From: Nocardiopsis sinuspersici
GTDB lineage: Bacteria; Actinomycetota; Actinomycetes; Streptosporangiales; Streptosporangiaceae
Assembly: GCA_008638415.1 (NCBI GenBank)
Contig: VWVT01000002.1
Location: 496,001 to 560,000, forward strand
Length of the DNA stretch: 64,000 bases
Direction of reading: 5' to 3'
The notes under the pieces: generated by a model
What the model saw: only the letters and a program-made list of their open reading frames with translations
The model's database searches: none
What the model was told of the DNA's origin: nothing
Shown: piece by piece, positions 35,421-44,798 of the stretch
Numbering within the stretch: the first letter of the stretch is position 1
How the letters are laid out: each line of letters opens with the position of its first letter
Position numbers and translations under genes: made by a program

Positions 35421-36890
35421 ATGCGCAAGCACCACAAAGGGTGGGTCGCGCTGTTCGGCGCCGCCACGATCGCGTCGTCGGGATTGGCCGGGCTCCCGGG
35501 GGCGGCGGCCGACGAGAAGGGCACACGGGCGCTGGACTGGCCGGTGGTGAGCCAGAGCGTCTCCTCGTACAGCCTCGACGGCTACGAGATCGGTTACCTG
35601 CCCGAGGACCTGGAGGGGTACGGGATCAACGCCTCCTCCATCACGGACCGCAGGGGCAACAGGCAGTCGCAGATCTCCTGGACGCAGGGGCCCGACCGGA
35701 TGCTCGCACGGGTGGCCGTGCTGCGCTCGGAGCGCTTCCAGAGCCTTGAGGACCTCCGGTCGATCCGGTACGGGCACCTGCCCGAGGGGTCGCTGCACCG
35801 CATGGACCGGAACGAGGCCCTGGAGCACGAGTCCTACCTGTCACAGGAGACCGGTGACCTGTTCTGGCTGGAGAGGCCCGGTGTGGCCATCGCCGTGCAC
35901 CTGCAGCCGGACCGGTGGGACAGCGGCGAGCTGGTCAGGATGGCGGAGTCCGTGGTCCCGCTGGAGTCCTCCCCCGAGAAGCCCGCGGAGGAGGGCGCCG
36001 GCGAGGGGGCTCCGGCAGAGGAGCCCGCGGCCGAGGAGCGCGGCCAGGACAGGCCCGTGCCCGGGGAGCAGGCGACGGAGACCGAGGGCGCGCAGGAGCC
36101 CGCCGGTCCCCCCGCCGTGGGAGCGGCCCCCGTCGACGAGGTCGCGGACGGCACTCCGGTGGGCGTCGCGGGCACCGCTCCGGTCGGGCGGCCCGCGGAC
36201 CCGCGGCCGTCCGACGCTCCGCAGGCTCCCGAGAGCCCCGAGGCGTCCGGTGCTCCCGAGAGCCCCGCCGGGCAGGAGGAGTCCCCGGCCGAAGAAGCCC
36301 CGGCCGAGGAGGGCACGCAGGAGGGGGCCCCCGCCGAGGAGGCTCCGGCCGGGCAGGACGAGGCTCCGACCGGGGAGACCTCCACCGGGCAGGGCACGCC
36401 GACCGAGGAGGGCACGCAGGAGGGGACCCCCGCCGAGGAGGTTCCTACCGAGGAGGGCGCACAGCACGAGGGCGTCAGGGTCCCCCAGGTCAAGGAGTGC
36501 GTCATCGGCCGGTTCGTGGACTTCGAGACCGGCGAGACCGACCTGGTCCAGGCCGGGATGACCCCCTCCAGCGGGGAGTTCGTCGAGCGGGTCCTGGCCG
36601 GGGAGCAGCTCGGCGCCGCCGAGCTCGACCGCCTGCTGGCCACCGTCTGGCACTACGGCGACGAGGGCGACAAGACCGGCGCGGTCAGCGCCTGCGCCCA
36701 GGACCTGAGCCTGACGCGCGCCGAGGTGGAGGAGATCATCTTCGACCTCTCCCCGCTGATCGCCGAGCTCGTCCAGGAGGCCGAACAGTACGAGGCCGGC
36801 TCCACCCGGACCGTCGAGCCGATCGGCGCCGAGGAGTGGCAGGAGCTGTGGGACTCCGTGCCGTGGAGCTTCCCGGGCGAGAACTCCTGA
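35421..36890 (+). CDS. Secreted protein with a long Pro/Glu-rich low-complexity middle
   Basis: A 489-residue exported protein. Residues 1-30 are a signal peptide (HHKGWVALFGAATIASSGLAG; AAA cleavage). Residues 35-180 form a globular domain with no recognised family (YEIGYLPEDLEGYG, PDRMLARVAVLRSERFQ). Residues 185-355 are low complexity with repeats such as PAEE, TQEG and SPAEEAPAEEG. Residues 360-489 form a second unrecognised domain with two Cys (EC, SAC). ATG 35421 follows AAGGA. The layout suggests a stalk between two extracellular domains. The hairpin 37029-37067 ends the transcript. The function is unknown. Confidence 0.8.
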   Translation: MRKHHKGWVALFGAATIASSGLAGLPGAAADEKGTRALDWPVVSQSVSSYSLDGYEIGYLPEDLEGYGINASSITDRRGNRQSQISWTQGPDRMLARVAVLRSERFQSLEDLRSIRYGHLPEGSLHRMDRNEALEHESYLSQETGDLFWLERPGVAIAVHLQPDRWDSGELVRMAESVVPLESSPEKPAEEGAGEGAPAEEPAAEERGQDRPVPGEQATETEGAQEPAGPPAVGAAPVDEVADGTPVGVAGTAPVGRPADPRPSDAPQAPESPEASGAPESPAGQEESPAEEAPAEEGTQEGAPAEEAPAGQDEAPTGETSTGQGTPTEEGTQEGTPAEEVPTEEGAQHEGVRVPQVKECVIGRFVDFETGETDLVQAGMTPSSGEFVERVLAGEQLGAAELDRLLATVWHYGDEGDKTGAVSACAQDLSLTRAEVEEIIFDLSPLIAELVQEAEQYEAGSTRTVEPIGAEEWQELWDSVPWSFPGENS

Positions 36891-37263
36891 GGCGCCCTGA
36901 GTCACCCTGAGCCGCCCTGAGGCGCGCTGGGACACGAGGCGGCGGGCTCGGGGCCCGCCGGGCGGGGCGGTGCGAGCGGGCACCGCACGCGGAACGCGGC
37001 CGCCGGGAGCACCGGGCGAAGCGCACAAGGAACCCGGGGCCGGACACGGATGTTGGCCCCGGGTTCCTCCTGTGCGGAACCGGGGCCGTGGAGAACCCGG
37101 ACACCGGGCCACTCAGGGGAACAATCCATGATGTACCGTCGCCTCAGGTCCGAGGCCGGTGACCACAGTCACCCTCCGGTCGCGAAGCCCCCACCCGGGC
37201 ACACCCGACCCGGACCGCGGTGGCGACCCCGCCATCCCCCACACCCGAGGAGGACCCGCCCAG
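36891..37263. other. 373-base intergenic region upstream of the GGT-like gene
   Basis: The left part holds the strong terminator 37029-37067. The right part is the upstream region of the GGT-like gene. No gene or operator is supported. Confidence 0.5.
37029..37067 (+). terminator. Terminator hairpin after the secreted protein gene
   Basis: A perfect 13-bp stem (37029-37041 with 37055-37067) around a 13-nt loop, extendable outward with bulges, is followed by CTCCTGTGC. It lies 138 bases past the stop at 36890. Confidence 0.8.
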
Positions 37264-39066
37264 ATGCCCGGTTTCACCACCCGGCCCCAGCTCCGCGGCG
37301 ATTTCGGCATGGTCGCCTCCACCCACTGGCTGGCCAGCGCCACCGGCATGTCCCTGCTCGAACGCGGCGGCAACGCCTTCGACGCCGCCGTCGGGGCCGG
37401 CTTCACCCTCCAGGTGGTCGAACCCCACCTCAACGGACCCGGCGGCGAGGTCCCCGTCGTCTTCCAGGCCGCCGGGAGCGCTCCCCGGGTCCTGTGCGGG
37501 CAGGGCGTCTCCCCCGCGGCCGCGACCATCGACGCCTACGCGGGCATGGACCGCGTCCCGGGCAGCGGCGTGCTCGCCGCCACCGTTCCCGGCTCCTTCG
37601 ACGCCTGGATGCTGCTCCTGCGCGACCACGGCACCATGACCGTTCGCGACGTGCTCGACCACGCCATCGGGCTCGCCGAGCGCGGCTACCCCGTCCTGGA
37701 CCGGATCGCCGCCGCCGTCGAGGCCCTCGCCCCCGTCTTCTCCCGCCACTGGACCGGCTCCGCCGCCGTCTACCTCCCCCACGGCACCGCGCCCAGACCC
37801 GGCTCCCGGCTGCGCAACCCGGCCCTGGCCGCCACCTACCGGCGCGTCGTCGCCGAGGCCGAGAGCGCCGGAGGCGGCCGCGAGGCGCAGATCGAGGCCG
37901 CGCGCCGGTCCTGGTCACGGGGCTTCGTCGCCGAGGCGGTCGGGGCGTTCCTGTCCTCCCCCGTCCCCGACGGATCCGGGGAGCCCCAGCGGGCCCTGCT
38001 CACCGCCCAGGACATGGCCGACTGGAGCGCCACCTACGAGGACACCGTCAGCGTCCCCCACGGCTCCCACACCGTGCACAAGACCGGCCCGTGGGGGCAG
38101 GGGCCCACCATGCTCCAGCAGTTGCGCGTCGCCGAGGCGCTCGGCACCGGCCGCGACGTCCTCGACGGGGTCGGCGCCGACTTCGTGCACCGGGTGACCG
38201 AGGCCGCCAAGCTCGCCTTCGCCGACCGCGAGGCCTGGTACGGCGACCCCGACTTCGTCGACGTCCCCCTCAAGGAGCTGCTCGGCGCCGACTACGCCGC
38301 CCGCCGCGCCGCCCTGGTCGACGACGGCCGCGCCAGCATGGAGCAGCGCCCGGGCCGCGTCGGCACGCGTTCGCCCTTCGAACCACCGCTGTACGTGCCG
38401 GGCCAGACCCCCGCGGACCGCACCACCGGTGAGCCCACGGTGCGCGACGCGGCCGGCTCCGGGCCCGCCGAACTGCGCGGGGACACCTGCCACGTGGACG
38501 TGGTGGACGCCCGGGGCAACATGGTCTCGGCCACGCCCAGCGGCGGCTGGCTCAGCAGCTCCCCGCTCATCCCCGGACTCGGCTTCCCCCTGGGCACACG
38601 GGCCCAGATGTTCTGGCTCGACCCCGCCTCGCCCAACGCGCTGGCGCCCCGCAAACGGCCCCGCACCACCCTGTCCCCCACCCTGGTCACCCGCGAGGAC
38701 GGCCAGGCGGTCCTGGCGATCGGCACCCCGGGCGGCGACCAGCAGGACCAGTGGACGTTCACCGCCCTGCTGAGGATCCTCAACGGGGTGGAGGACCTCC
38801 AGGAGGCCCTGGACACGCCGATGTTCCACACCACCGCCTTCCCCAGCTCGTTCCACCCCAGGGAGACGGTTCCGGGCGGCCTGGTCGTGGAGCCGCGCGT
38901 GGGAGAGGGGGTCATCGACGCGCTGCGTGGACGGGGCCACCGGGTGGAGGTCGTCGAGGACTGGGCCCTGGGGCGCCTGGCCGCCGTGGCACGCGACCCG
39001 GAGTCCGGCGAGCTGCGCGCCGCCGCCGACGCCCGGGGCGTACAGGGGTACGCCGCCGGGCGCTGA
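37264..39066 (+). CDS. Gamma-glutamyltransferase family protein
   Basis: A 600-residue Ntn-hydrolase precursor. GGT family blocks are GMVASTHWLASATGMSLLERGG, NAFDAAVGAGF, GPGGEVP, the autoproteolysis/nucleophile region GDTCHVDVVDARGNMVS with Thr at about residue 408, and SPTLV / IGTPGGDQQ near the glutamate-binding part. No signal peptide is clear, so it may be cytoplasmic, as in other actinobacterial GGT-like proteins. It could act in glutathione-like thiol turnover, peptide processing or cephalosporin-type acylase reactions; the exact reaction is unknown. ATG 37264 follows GAGGAGG at 10 bases. Confidence 0.9.
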   Translation: MPGFTTRPQLRGDFGMVASTHWLASATGMSLLERGGNAFDAAVGAGFTLQVVEPHLNGPGGEVPVVFQAAGSAPRVLCGQGVSPAAATIDAYAGMDRVPGSGVLAATVPGSFDAWMLLLRDHGTMTVRDVLDHAIGLAERGYPVLDRIAAAVEALAPVFSRHWTGSAAVYLPHGTAPRPGSRLRNPALAATYRRVVAEAESAGGGREAQIEAARRSWSRGFVAEAVGAFLSSPVPDGSGEPQRALLTAQDMADWSATYEDTVSVPHGSHTVHKTGPWGQGPTMLQQLRVAEALGTGRDVLDGVGADFVHRVTEAAKLAFADREAWYGDPDFVDVPLKELLGADYAARRAALVDDGRASMEQRPGRVGTRSPFEPPLYVPGQTPADRTTGEPTVRDAAGSGPAELRGDTCHVDVVDARGNMVSATPSGGWLSSSPLIPGLGFPLGTRAQMFWLDPASPNALAPRKRPRTTLSPTLVTREDGQAVLAIGTPGGDQQDQWTFTALLRILNGVEDLQEALDTPMFHTTAFPSSFHPRETVPGGLVVEPRVGEGVIDALRGRGHRVEVVEDWALGRLAAVARDPESGELRAAADARGVQGYAAGR

Positions 39067-39592
39067 CCTGGAAGAAGACGAAGCGGCACGGAAATCGGGA
39101 CGGTATTGGTCGGTATGGGTGGCACAGGAGGTTTGAGAGCGCTTACCTGCCTTGGTCTGGCCTCTTGCCAAATCGCCCGGTCACTGCTTATGTAGACCCT
39201 GTGCGACGGCACTCCGGGAAAGCCCCCGATCGCGTTCCGTCAGAACTCAATACCATCACATCAGGGTTCGTACGCTGTCTCCCCCTCCCTCAGTGACGAC
39301 CCTGTTTCCCCCTCCTGCCTGAGACCTGCCTTCCCCTCCCGGCTGGGTTTTTCGGGCAAGGAGAAACGAGTGGGCCGTGGTGTCACCGGCGCGGTGACAC
39401 CACGGCCCACTCTCTTTCCCCGTTTATCTCCGTGCCGTCCATTTGATTTGGCTAAAGCTTCTTGGGTGCGATTGTGCGGGGCACAATCCTTTTGAGTACG
39501 TTGTGCGCACGGATACCGCGTTCCTTTTTCCGCACAGAAGTACACCCCGACCGGCACGGCGGCCGGAGGGGGTGTCGGGGGCAGGGGCCGCG
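39067..39592. other. 526-base convergent spacer with mixed composition
   Basis: Between the GGT-like and NlpC/P60 genes. The first 250 bases are less GC-rich than average and contain GAGAGCGCTTACC, which resembles a LacI/CebR half-site but has no gene to control. The strong hairpin 39370-39410 follows. No gene is supported; one could imagine a small RNA between 39067 and the hairpin. Confidence 0.45.
39370..39410. terminator. Perfect 19-bp terminator hairpin
   Basis: Arms 39370-39388 and 39392-39410 pair perfectly around a 3-nt GCG loop, with a pyrimidine-rich tail (TCTCTTTCCCC) on the plus side. It is 304 bases after the GGT-like stop and 183 after the opposing C40 stop, so it serves either or both, or an unseen RNA. 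Confidence 0.9.
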
Positions 39593-40768
39593 TCAGGTGT
39601 TGACGCGCACGGCTCCCGCGTAGTTGCTGGTCCGCACCGGGGTGACGCGCACGTTCAGCCCGGTCCGCGGCGCCTCCAGCATCATGCCGTCGCCCAGGTA
39701 GATGGCCACGTGGGAGATGTAGTCGGGCGCGGTGGGGTCCGTACGCCAGAACAGCAGGTCACCGCGCTGGATGTCGTCGAACTCCACGCGCCGGCCGGCG
39801 TTCCACTGGTCGTGGGTGACCCTGGGGATGGACACCCCCGCCTCGTGGAAGGCCCACTGGAGCAGGCCCGAGCAGTCGAATCCCCCCTCGGGGGTCTCAC
39901 CGCCCCAGACGTAGGGGACGCCGAGCTGGCTCTCGGCGTTGGCGATGACCTGCTCCACCACCGAGGGGGCCACGGCCTCGCCGCTGACGAGGGGCTCGGG
40001 CGCGTCGGCGACGAGCTGGAGGGAGACGTCCTCGCCCAGGGCCTCGGTCAGGGCCTCGTGCAGCTCCCACAGGTCGGCGTCGGGGGCGGAGACCACCAAA
40101 GCGTTGCCCTCGGGCATGCCCAGCTCCGCGGCGCGCTCGCGCGAGACCAGCGCGTCGATCCCGGCGATGCCGGAGGTGGCGTGCGTCCACACCTCCAGGG
40201 GGACCTCTCCGCGCCCGCCCGCGACGGTGACCTCGCTGCCGACCTCCAGGCCGCGCTCGGTACCGACGTCGTTGGACAGCGCGATGTGGCCCTCGGCCAC
40301 GCCCTGCCAGATCTTGTCGGACTCGGCGGAGGGTTCGGGGGCGTGGTTGCGGAAGTTGGAGGGGTTCACGCCGAGCACCGAGGTGGTCTCGCCCTCGATC
40401 TCCACACGGGCGGCGTCGACGGTCAGGACGCCCTCGACACCGTCGATCCCGCGGACCGCCGAGACGGCCTCCCGGGGCAGGGTGCGGGGGGCGACGGCGA
40501 AGTACTCGACGCTGCGCGCCTCGCGGAAGGGGGCCACGTGGGCGTCCCGCCGCAGTTCGGCGTCGGAGACGTCGGGGGCCCGGTCCCCGCCCTCCCTCTC
40601 GCGCGTGCGGGGGTCGGTGCCGCTGGGGGAACCGGGGGCGAACTGCTCACTGACGGGGGGACGGTCCTCGACCACGGGATCCGCCCAGGCCGGGGTGGCG
40701 CCGAAGGCGGTGAAGGCCACGGCGAAGGCCGCGGTGGTACCCGCACATGTTCTCAAACGGCTCCGCAC
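39593..40768 (-). CDS. Secreted NlpC/P60 (C40) peptidoglycan hydrolase
   Basis: A 391-residue exported protein. The signal peptide is residues 1-29 (GTTAAFAVAFTAFGATPAWA). A 230-residue unknown segment follows. The C-terminal NlpC/P60 domain (about 270-391) has the catalytic Cys in GGFDCSGLLQWAF and His in DYISHVAIYLGDG; the start LGVPYVWGGETP is canonical. It probably cuts stem peptides in the cell wall. The GTG at 40768 has AAAGGTGAG upstream. I looked for a cyclic-di-AMP (ydaO) riboswitch, common before such genes, and saw none. Confidence 0.92.
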   Translation of the reverse strand: MRSRLRTCAGTTAAFAVAFTAFGATPAWADPVVEDRPPVSEQFAPGSPSGTDPRTREREGGDRAPDVSDAELRRDAHVAPFREARSVEYFAVAPRTLPREAVSAVRGIDGVEGVLTVDAARVEIEGETTSVLGVNPSNFRNHAPEPSAESDKIWQGVAEGHIALSNDVGTERGLEVGSEVTVAGGRGEVPLEVWTHATSGIAGIDALVSRERAAELGMPEGNALVVSAPDADLWELHEALTEALGEDVSLQLVADAPEPLVSGEAVAPSVVEQVIANAESQLGVPYVWGGETPEGGFDCSGLLQWAFHEAGVSIPRVTHDQWNAGRRVEFDDIQRGDLLFWRTDPTAPDYISHVAIYLGDGMMLEAPRTGLNVRVTPVRTSNYAGAVRVNT

Positions 40769-40921
40769 GGGGGGAACTCACCTTTCTGTGAGCCGTCCGG
40801 TCCGGGGGAGGACCCCTGTGGCGTACGGCCTGTCGACAACTTGTCCGCGTCCAAGAATGGGCGTACACGGACGACTTTGCAAGAAGTCCACGCCGTCCGA
40901 TACCGGACGTCCACTTCGCGG

Positions 40922-42592
40922 TCATAAGGACGCATAGTTCTGGGTGACCACCGGGGACAGGGGGAATCGCACCGGGGTGTCCCCGAAGAGGATCGCGCTG
41001 GCCTGGGCCTCGGCCTCGGCGACCGCGCGCACCGACTCCCCGGCCAGGTCGGCGGGCACGTGCAGGACGACCTCGTCGTGGACGAAGAAGACGACTCCCG
41101 CGCCCTCGGGCATGTCCGGCAGGCGCCGGCGCAGCGCGGCGAGCAGGACCAGGGCCCATTCGGCGGCGGTGGCCTGGACGACGAAGTTGCGGGTGAACCT
41201 CCCGTGGGCCCGGCGGCGGCGCTCCCCGTCGGGGCCGGAGACGGTGGCGGACCACGCGCCGGGCGCGGGAGAGGTGCGCCCCAGCCAGGAGCGGACGACG
41301 CCGCCGCCCTCGCCCGTGCGCGCGGCGGAGTCCACGTAGTCCAGGGCGCGCGGGTAGAGGCGGCGCATGGTGGCCAGCAGGGGCGCGGCGTCGCCCGAGG
41401 TCTGGCCGTACATGGCCGAGAGCATGCCGATCTTGGCGCGTTCGCGGTCGCCGCCCACGTGCGCCGCCAGGCGGGCGTACAGGTCCTCCTCCGCGGCCGC
41501 CGCGGCGAGGGCGCCGTCCCCGGAGACCGCGGCGAGCACACGGGGTTCGAGCTGCCCCGCGTCGGCGCGGACCAGGACCCAGCCGGGATCGGCCCGGACC
41601 GCCCGCCGGACCGACTTGGGGACCTGGAGGGCGCCCCCGCCCCGGGTCGCCCAGCGCCCGGAGACGACGCCGCCGACCACGTAGTCGGGCTGGAAGCGGC
41701 CCAGGCGCAGGCCGTCGGGGCCGGGGCGCTCGCGCACCCAGGTCTCCAGCCACGACCAGCCGTTGGCCGAGTGCAGGCGGGCGAGTTCCTTGTAGCGCAG
41801 CAGGAGCGGGACGACGGGGTGGTCGACCCTCTCCAGGACCCAGGAGCGGGTGGACTCGACGGGGTGGCCGATCCACGCCATCGCCCTGAGGACCTGCGCG
41901 GGAGAGTCGGGGTTGACCTCGTGGCCGACGGCCTCGCCGATACGCGCCGCGAGGTCGGCGAGCACGGGAGGGCGCTGCCCGGAGGGCGGCCGGGGCCCGA
42001 GGAGCTCGGTGAGGATCTCGTCGTGGACGTCGGGCCGCCAGGGCAGGCCGTCGTGGCTCATCTCCGCCGCGGCGAGCCCGCCCGCCGACTCCACGGCCGC
42101 GAGCAGGCGCATGCGTCCGGGCTCGGGGAGCCGGGCGACGCGGTCCAACTGGTCGGCGTGGACCTCGGCCAGGGCGGCGAGGCGGTCGGTGCCCGGGGGC
42201 AGGGTGGAGCGGTCGGCCTCGAAGAGGGCGGGCTGGGCGGCGGTGCCCTCTCCGAGGGGGCGGACGGGGTCGTCGGGGACGGGAAGCCCGTGCAGGCGGG
42301 CCCAGGCCGCGCCCAGGGAGGAGGCCTCGCCGTGGCGGGAGTGGTAGCCCAGCAGCAGGGCCTCGGTCAGGGCGGTGTCGTGGCAGCGCGCGACCCTCAC
42401 CCCGGCGCGGACGAGCTCGGGGTAGACGTCCTCACTGGCCGACCACACCCACCGGGGCGGTTCGGGACGGGCGTGCTCCGCCTCGCTCACGGCGGCCGCG
42501 AGGTCGGCGACACGGCGGACCGGGCCGGGGGCCTCGTCCAGTTCCTGGAGCCAGCCGCCGCCCTCGCCGTCGGCGACCACCGCGATCCGCAT
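40922..42592 (-). CDS. Bifunctional 3'-5' exonuclease/DNA polymerase (Pol I-like)
   Basis: A 556-residue family A polymerase without the 5' nuclease domain. It is the second Pol I-like protein typical of actinobacteria. The polymerase core begins near residue 270. Motif A reads VRADAGQLEPRVLAA, with Gln-Leu-Glu in place of the usual SQIELR. Motif B is RERAKIGMLSAMYGQTSG and motif C is VFFVHDEVVLHVP. The N-terminal region would be the exonuclease-like domain but looks degenerate (few acidic motifs). ATG 42592 is the only credible start; GGGAG touches it, so translation may be leaderless or rely on GAGGG upstream. Role in repair is inferred. Confidence 0.93.
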   Translation of the reverse strand: MRIAVVADGEGGGWLQELDEAPGPVRRVADLAAAVSEAEHARPEPPRWVWSASEDVYPELVRAGVRVARCHDTALTEALLLGYHSRHGEASSLGAAWARLHGLPVPDDPVRPLGEGTAAQPALFEADRSTLPPGTDRLAALAEVHADQLDRVARLPEPGRMRLLAAVESAGGLAAAEMSHDGLPWRPDVHDEILTELLGPRPPSGQRPPVLADLAARIGEAVGHEVNPDSPAQVLRAMAWIGHPVESTRSWVLERVDHPVVPLLLRYKELARLHSANGWSWLETWVRERPGPDGLRLGRFQPDYVVGGVVSGRWATRGGGALQVPKSVRRAVRADPGWVLVRADAGQLEPRVLAAVSGDGALAAAAAEEDLYARLAAHVGGDRERAKIGMLSAMYGQTSGDAAPLLATMRRLYPRALDYVDSAARTGEGGGVVRSWLGRTSPAPGAWSATVSGPDGERRRRAHGRFTRNFVVQATAAEWALVLLAALRRRLPDMPEGAGVVFFVHDEVVLHVPADLAGESVRAVAEAEAQASAILFGDTPVRFPLSPVVTQNYASL

Positions 42593-42713
42593 ACTCCCAG
42601 TGTGTCCCTCACCGCCGACAGTCGGACATAACACGCACCGGCGGGTACGCCCGCCCGACCGCCAGGGGGCGTCGCCCGTGCGCCGACGGGGTTCGTTCGG
42701 GCTCCGGCGCCGC

Positions 42714-43643
42714 CTACCGGCCGCGGCGGGCGGCGCCGGGGCGGACCACGTTGGCCAGCTCCTCCCCGGCGGCCCAGCGGGCGAGCTGGGCGTCCATGAA
42801 GGCCCTGGCGCGAGGGTAGAACGCGGCCGCCCCGCCCGCGACGTGCGGGGTGATGAACACGCCGGAGGCGCTCCACAGCGGGTGGTCCCCCGGCAGGGGC
42901 TCGGGGTCGGTGACGTCGAGGGCGGCCCGCACACGGCCGTTCTCGGCCAGCAGCGCGCGGGTTTCCAGGACGGGCCCGCGGCCCACGTTCACCACGAGCG
43001 CGTCGTCGCGCAGCAGGGCGAGTTCCGGTGCGCCGAGCAGGCCGCGGGTGGCCTCGGTGAGCGGGGTGGCCAGGACGACGACGTCGGCGTCCGGCAGCAG
43101 GGCGTGCAGTTCGTCGATGCCGTGCACGTCGGGGCGGGCGCGGCTGGCCACGCGCACGACCTCGGTCTCGAAGGGCCGCAGGCGGCTCTCGACGGCCCGG
43201 CCGATACTGCCGTAGCCGACGATCATCACCCGGCGGTCGGCCAGGGAGCGCAGCGGCGCCGGGTCCCACCGGTGCTCCTTCTGCGCGACCGCCCACCGGG
43301 GCAGGTCCCGCTGGGCGGCCAGGATGAGCGCCAGGGCGTGCTCGGCGGTACTGGCGTCGTGGAGGCCGCGTCCGTTGCACAGGGTCACGTGGTCGGGAAC
43401 CAGCGGGAGCACGTGCTCGTACCCGGCGGAGAGGAGCTGGACCACCTCCAGGGACGGCATCCGCGCGATCATGTCGAGCCGCTCGTCGACGCCCTGCGTG
43501 GAGGGGGCGTAGGGCACCTGGTAGAAGGTCACCTCGTCCAGGCCGCCGGCGGGGGCCGGCCCTCCGGGGTAGAGGTCCACCGCCAGGGAGTCCGGGGCGT
43601 TGTCCCTGTTCTGCTCCCACTGCACCAGCGCTCGGCCGCCCAT
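42714..43643 (-). CDS. D-2-hydroxyacid dehydrogenase
   Basis: A 309-residue NAD-dependent enzyme. The Rossmann motif is MIVGYGSIGRAVESRL near residue 150. The catalytic residues are Arg in VNVGRGPVLE, Glu in DVTDPEPLP and His in FITPHVAGG. ATG 43643 has AAAGGA upstream. The substrate (glyoxylate, phosphoglycerate or another 2-oxo acid) cannot be told. It sits in a minus-strand run, 121 bases before the polymerase gene. Confidence 0.93.
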   Translation of the reverse strand: MGGRALVQWEQNRDNAPDSLAVDLYPGGPAPAGGLDEVTFYQVPYAPSTQGVDERLDMIARMPSLEVVQLLSAGYEHVLPLVPDHVTLCNGRGLHDASTAEHALALILAAQRDLPRWAVAQKEHRWDPAPLRSLADRRVMIVGYGSIGRAVESRLRPFETEVVRVASRARPDVHGIDELHALLPDADVVVLATPLTEATRGLLGAPELALLRDDALVVNVGRGPVLETRALLAENGRVRAALDVTDPEPLPGDHPLWSASGVFITPHVAGGAAAFYPRARAFMDAQLARWAAGEELANVVRPGAARRGR

Positions 43644-43841
43644 GTCCCCGTGTCCTTTCGCTCGGTCCGTCTCGGGAGCCAGCCTAGGGCGTCCGCGGCC
43701 CCTCCCCCCACGGTGGAACCCGTGCCCACAGCGGGGTTCGAGCGTCGAGGCGCGCCACGGGTACGGGACCAGCAGGATGAGGACCCCGCCCGCCGCACCT
43801 GCGACGCGGTCGACGCACCGGCGGGACCTCCCGCGCCGGGG

Positions 43842-44660
43842 TCACCCCACCGAGCGGGACAGCTCGTAGCACGCGATGGCGGCCGCGGCGGTGACGTTGA
43901 GGGAGTCGACGTCGCGATCGGCCATGGGGATGTGCACCCGGGCGGTGGCCCGCTCCAGCCACCGGGAGGACAGGCCGTCGCCCTCGGTGCCGAGCAGGAG
44001 CCCGACCCGGTCGCCCGGGCCGAGGGCGGCCATGGCGTCGCGCATGGGCAGGGACCCCTCGCCCGGGGTGAGCGCCATGAGGTGGAATCCGGCCCCGCGC
44101 AGGGTGTCCAGGCCGCCGTACCAGTCGTCCATGCGGGTGTGGGGAAGGGTGAACACCGCTCCCATGGACACCTTGACCGCCCGCCGGTAGAGGGGGTCGG
44201 CGCAGCGGGGCGCGAGCACGATCGCGTCCACGCCCAGCCCGGCGGCGCTGCGGAAGATGGCGCCCACGTTGGTGTGGTCCACCAGGTCCTCCAGGACGAC
44301 GATGGTGCGCGCCCCGGCCAGGACGTCCTCCAGCGGGGGCAGGGCCCGGCGGTGGAAGGCGGCCAGCGCGCCGCGGTGCAGGTCGAAGCCGACGAGCCGG
44401 TGGGCGGTGTCCTCGCTGACCACGTACAGCGGCGCGTCGAAGGCGGCGACCACGTCGTCGAGCGCCTCGGCACGGCGTTCGGTGAGCAGGAAGCTGCGGG
44501 GCTCGAACCCGGCCGCGGCGGCCCGGCGGATCACCTTGTCGCCCTCGGCCATGAACAGGCCGTGCTCGGCCTCCAGGTGGCGGCGCAGGTTCACGTCGCG
44601 CAGGCGGGTGTAGTCGGCCAGGCGCGGGTCCGCGGGGTCACTGACCTTGATGACGTCCAT
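43842..44660 (-). CDS. TrmH/SpoU-family RNA 2'-O-methyltransferase
   Basis: A 272-residue SPOUT methyltransferase. An N-terminal substrate-binding part (residues 1-100) is followed by the knotted domain with TNVGAIFRSAAGLG, LLLGTEGDGLS and IPMADRDVDSLNVTAAAAI, the three SpoU motifs. It transfers methyl from SAM to a ribose of tRNA or rRNA; the exact site is not predictable. ATG 44660 follows AGGAG at 10 bases. Degenerate repeats lie just upstream. Confidence 0.94.
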   Translation of the reverse strand: MDVIKVSDPADPRLADYTRLRDVNLRRHLEAEHGLFMAEGDKVIRRAAAAGFEPRSFLLTERRAEALDDVVAAFDAPLYVVSEDTAHRLVGFDLHRGALAAFHRRALPPLEDVLAGARTIVVLEDLVDHTNVGAIFRSAAGLGVDAIVLAPRCADPLYRRAVKVSMGAVFTLPHTRMDDWYGGLDTLRGAGFHLMALTPGEGSLPMRDAMAALGPGDRVGLLLGTEGDGLSSRWLERATARVHIPMADRDVDSLNVTAAAAIACYELSRSVG

Positions 44661-44679
44661 GGAGGACGATGGTCTCCTG

Positions 44680-44798
44680 TTCGGGGCGTGTGCGCCTGGA
44701 GAGCGCGTGTTCGGGCGTGTGCGTCCGGAGGGTGCGCGTGCGAGAAGCGCGTGTCCGGGGTGTGTGGGCGGGGAGCGCGTGCTCGGGGAGCGTGCCCG
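44680..44798. repeat. Degenerate GCGTGT-type tandem repeats
   Basis: Between the SSI-like and TrmH genes, about four imperfect copies of a unit around GAGCGCGTG(T/C)TCGGG(C/G)GTGTG occur, spaced 28-44 bases. They fill the whole spacer, like a decayed minisatellite. Confidence 0.6.

Noticed and set aside
39124..39145. LacI/CebR-like operator near GAGAGCGCTTACC
   Set aside because: Only about 10 of 14 positions fit and no gene lies downstream in the right orientation.
40769..40921. Possible c-di-AMP (ydaO) riboswitch before the NlpC/P60 gene
   Set aside because: Only about 150 bases are available and I could not find the conserved aptamer motifs.
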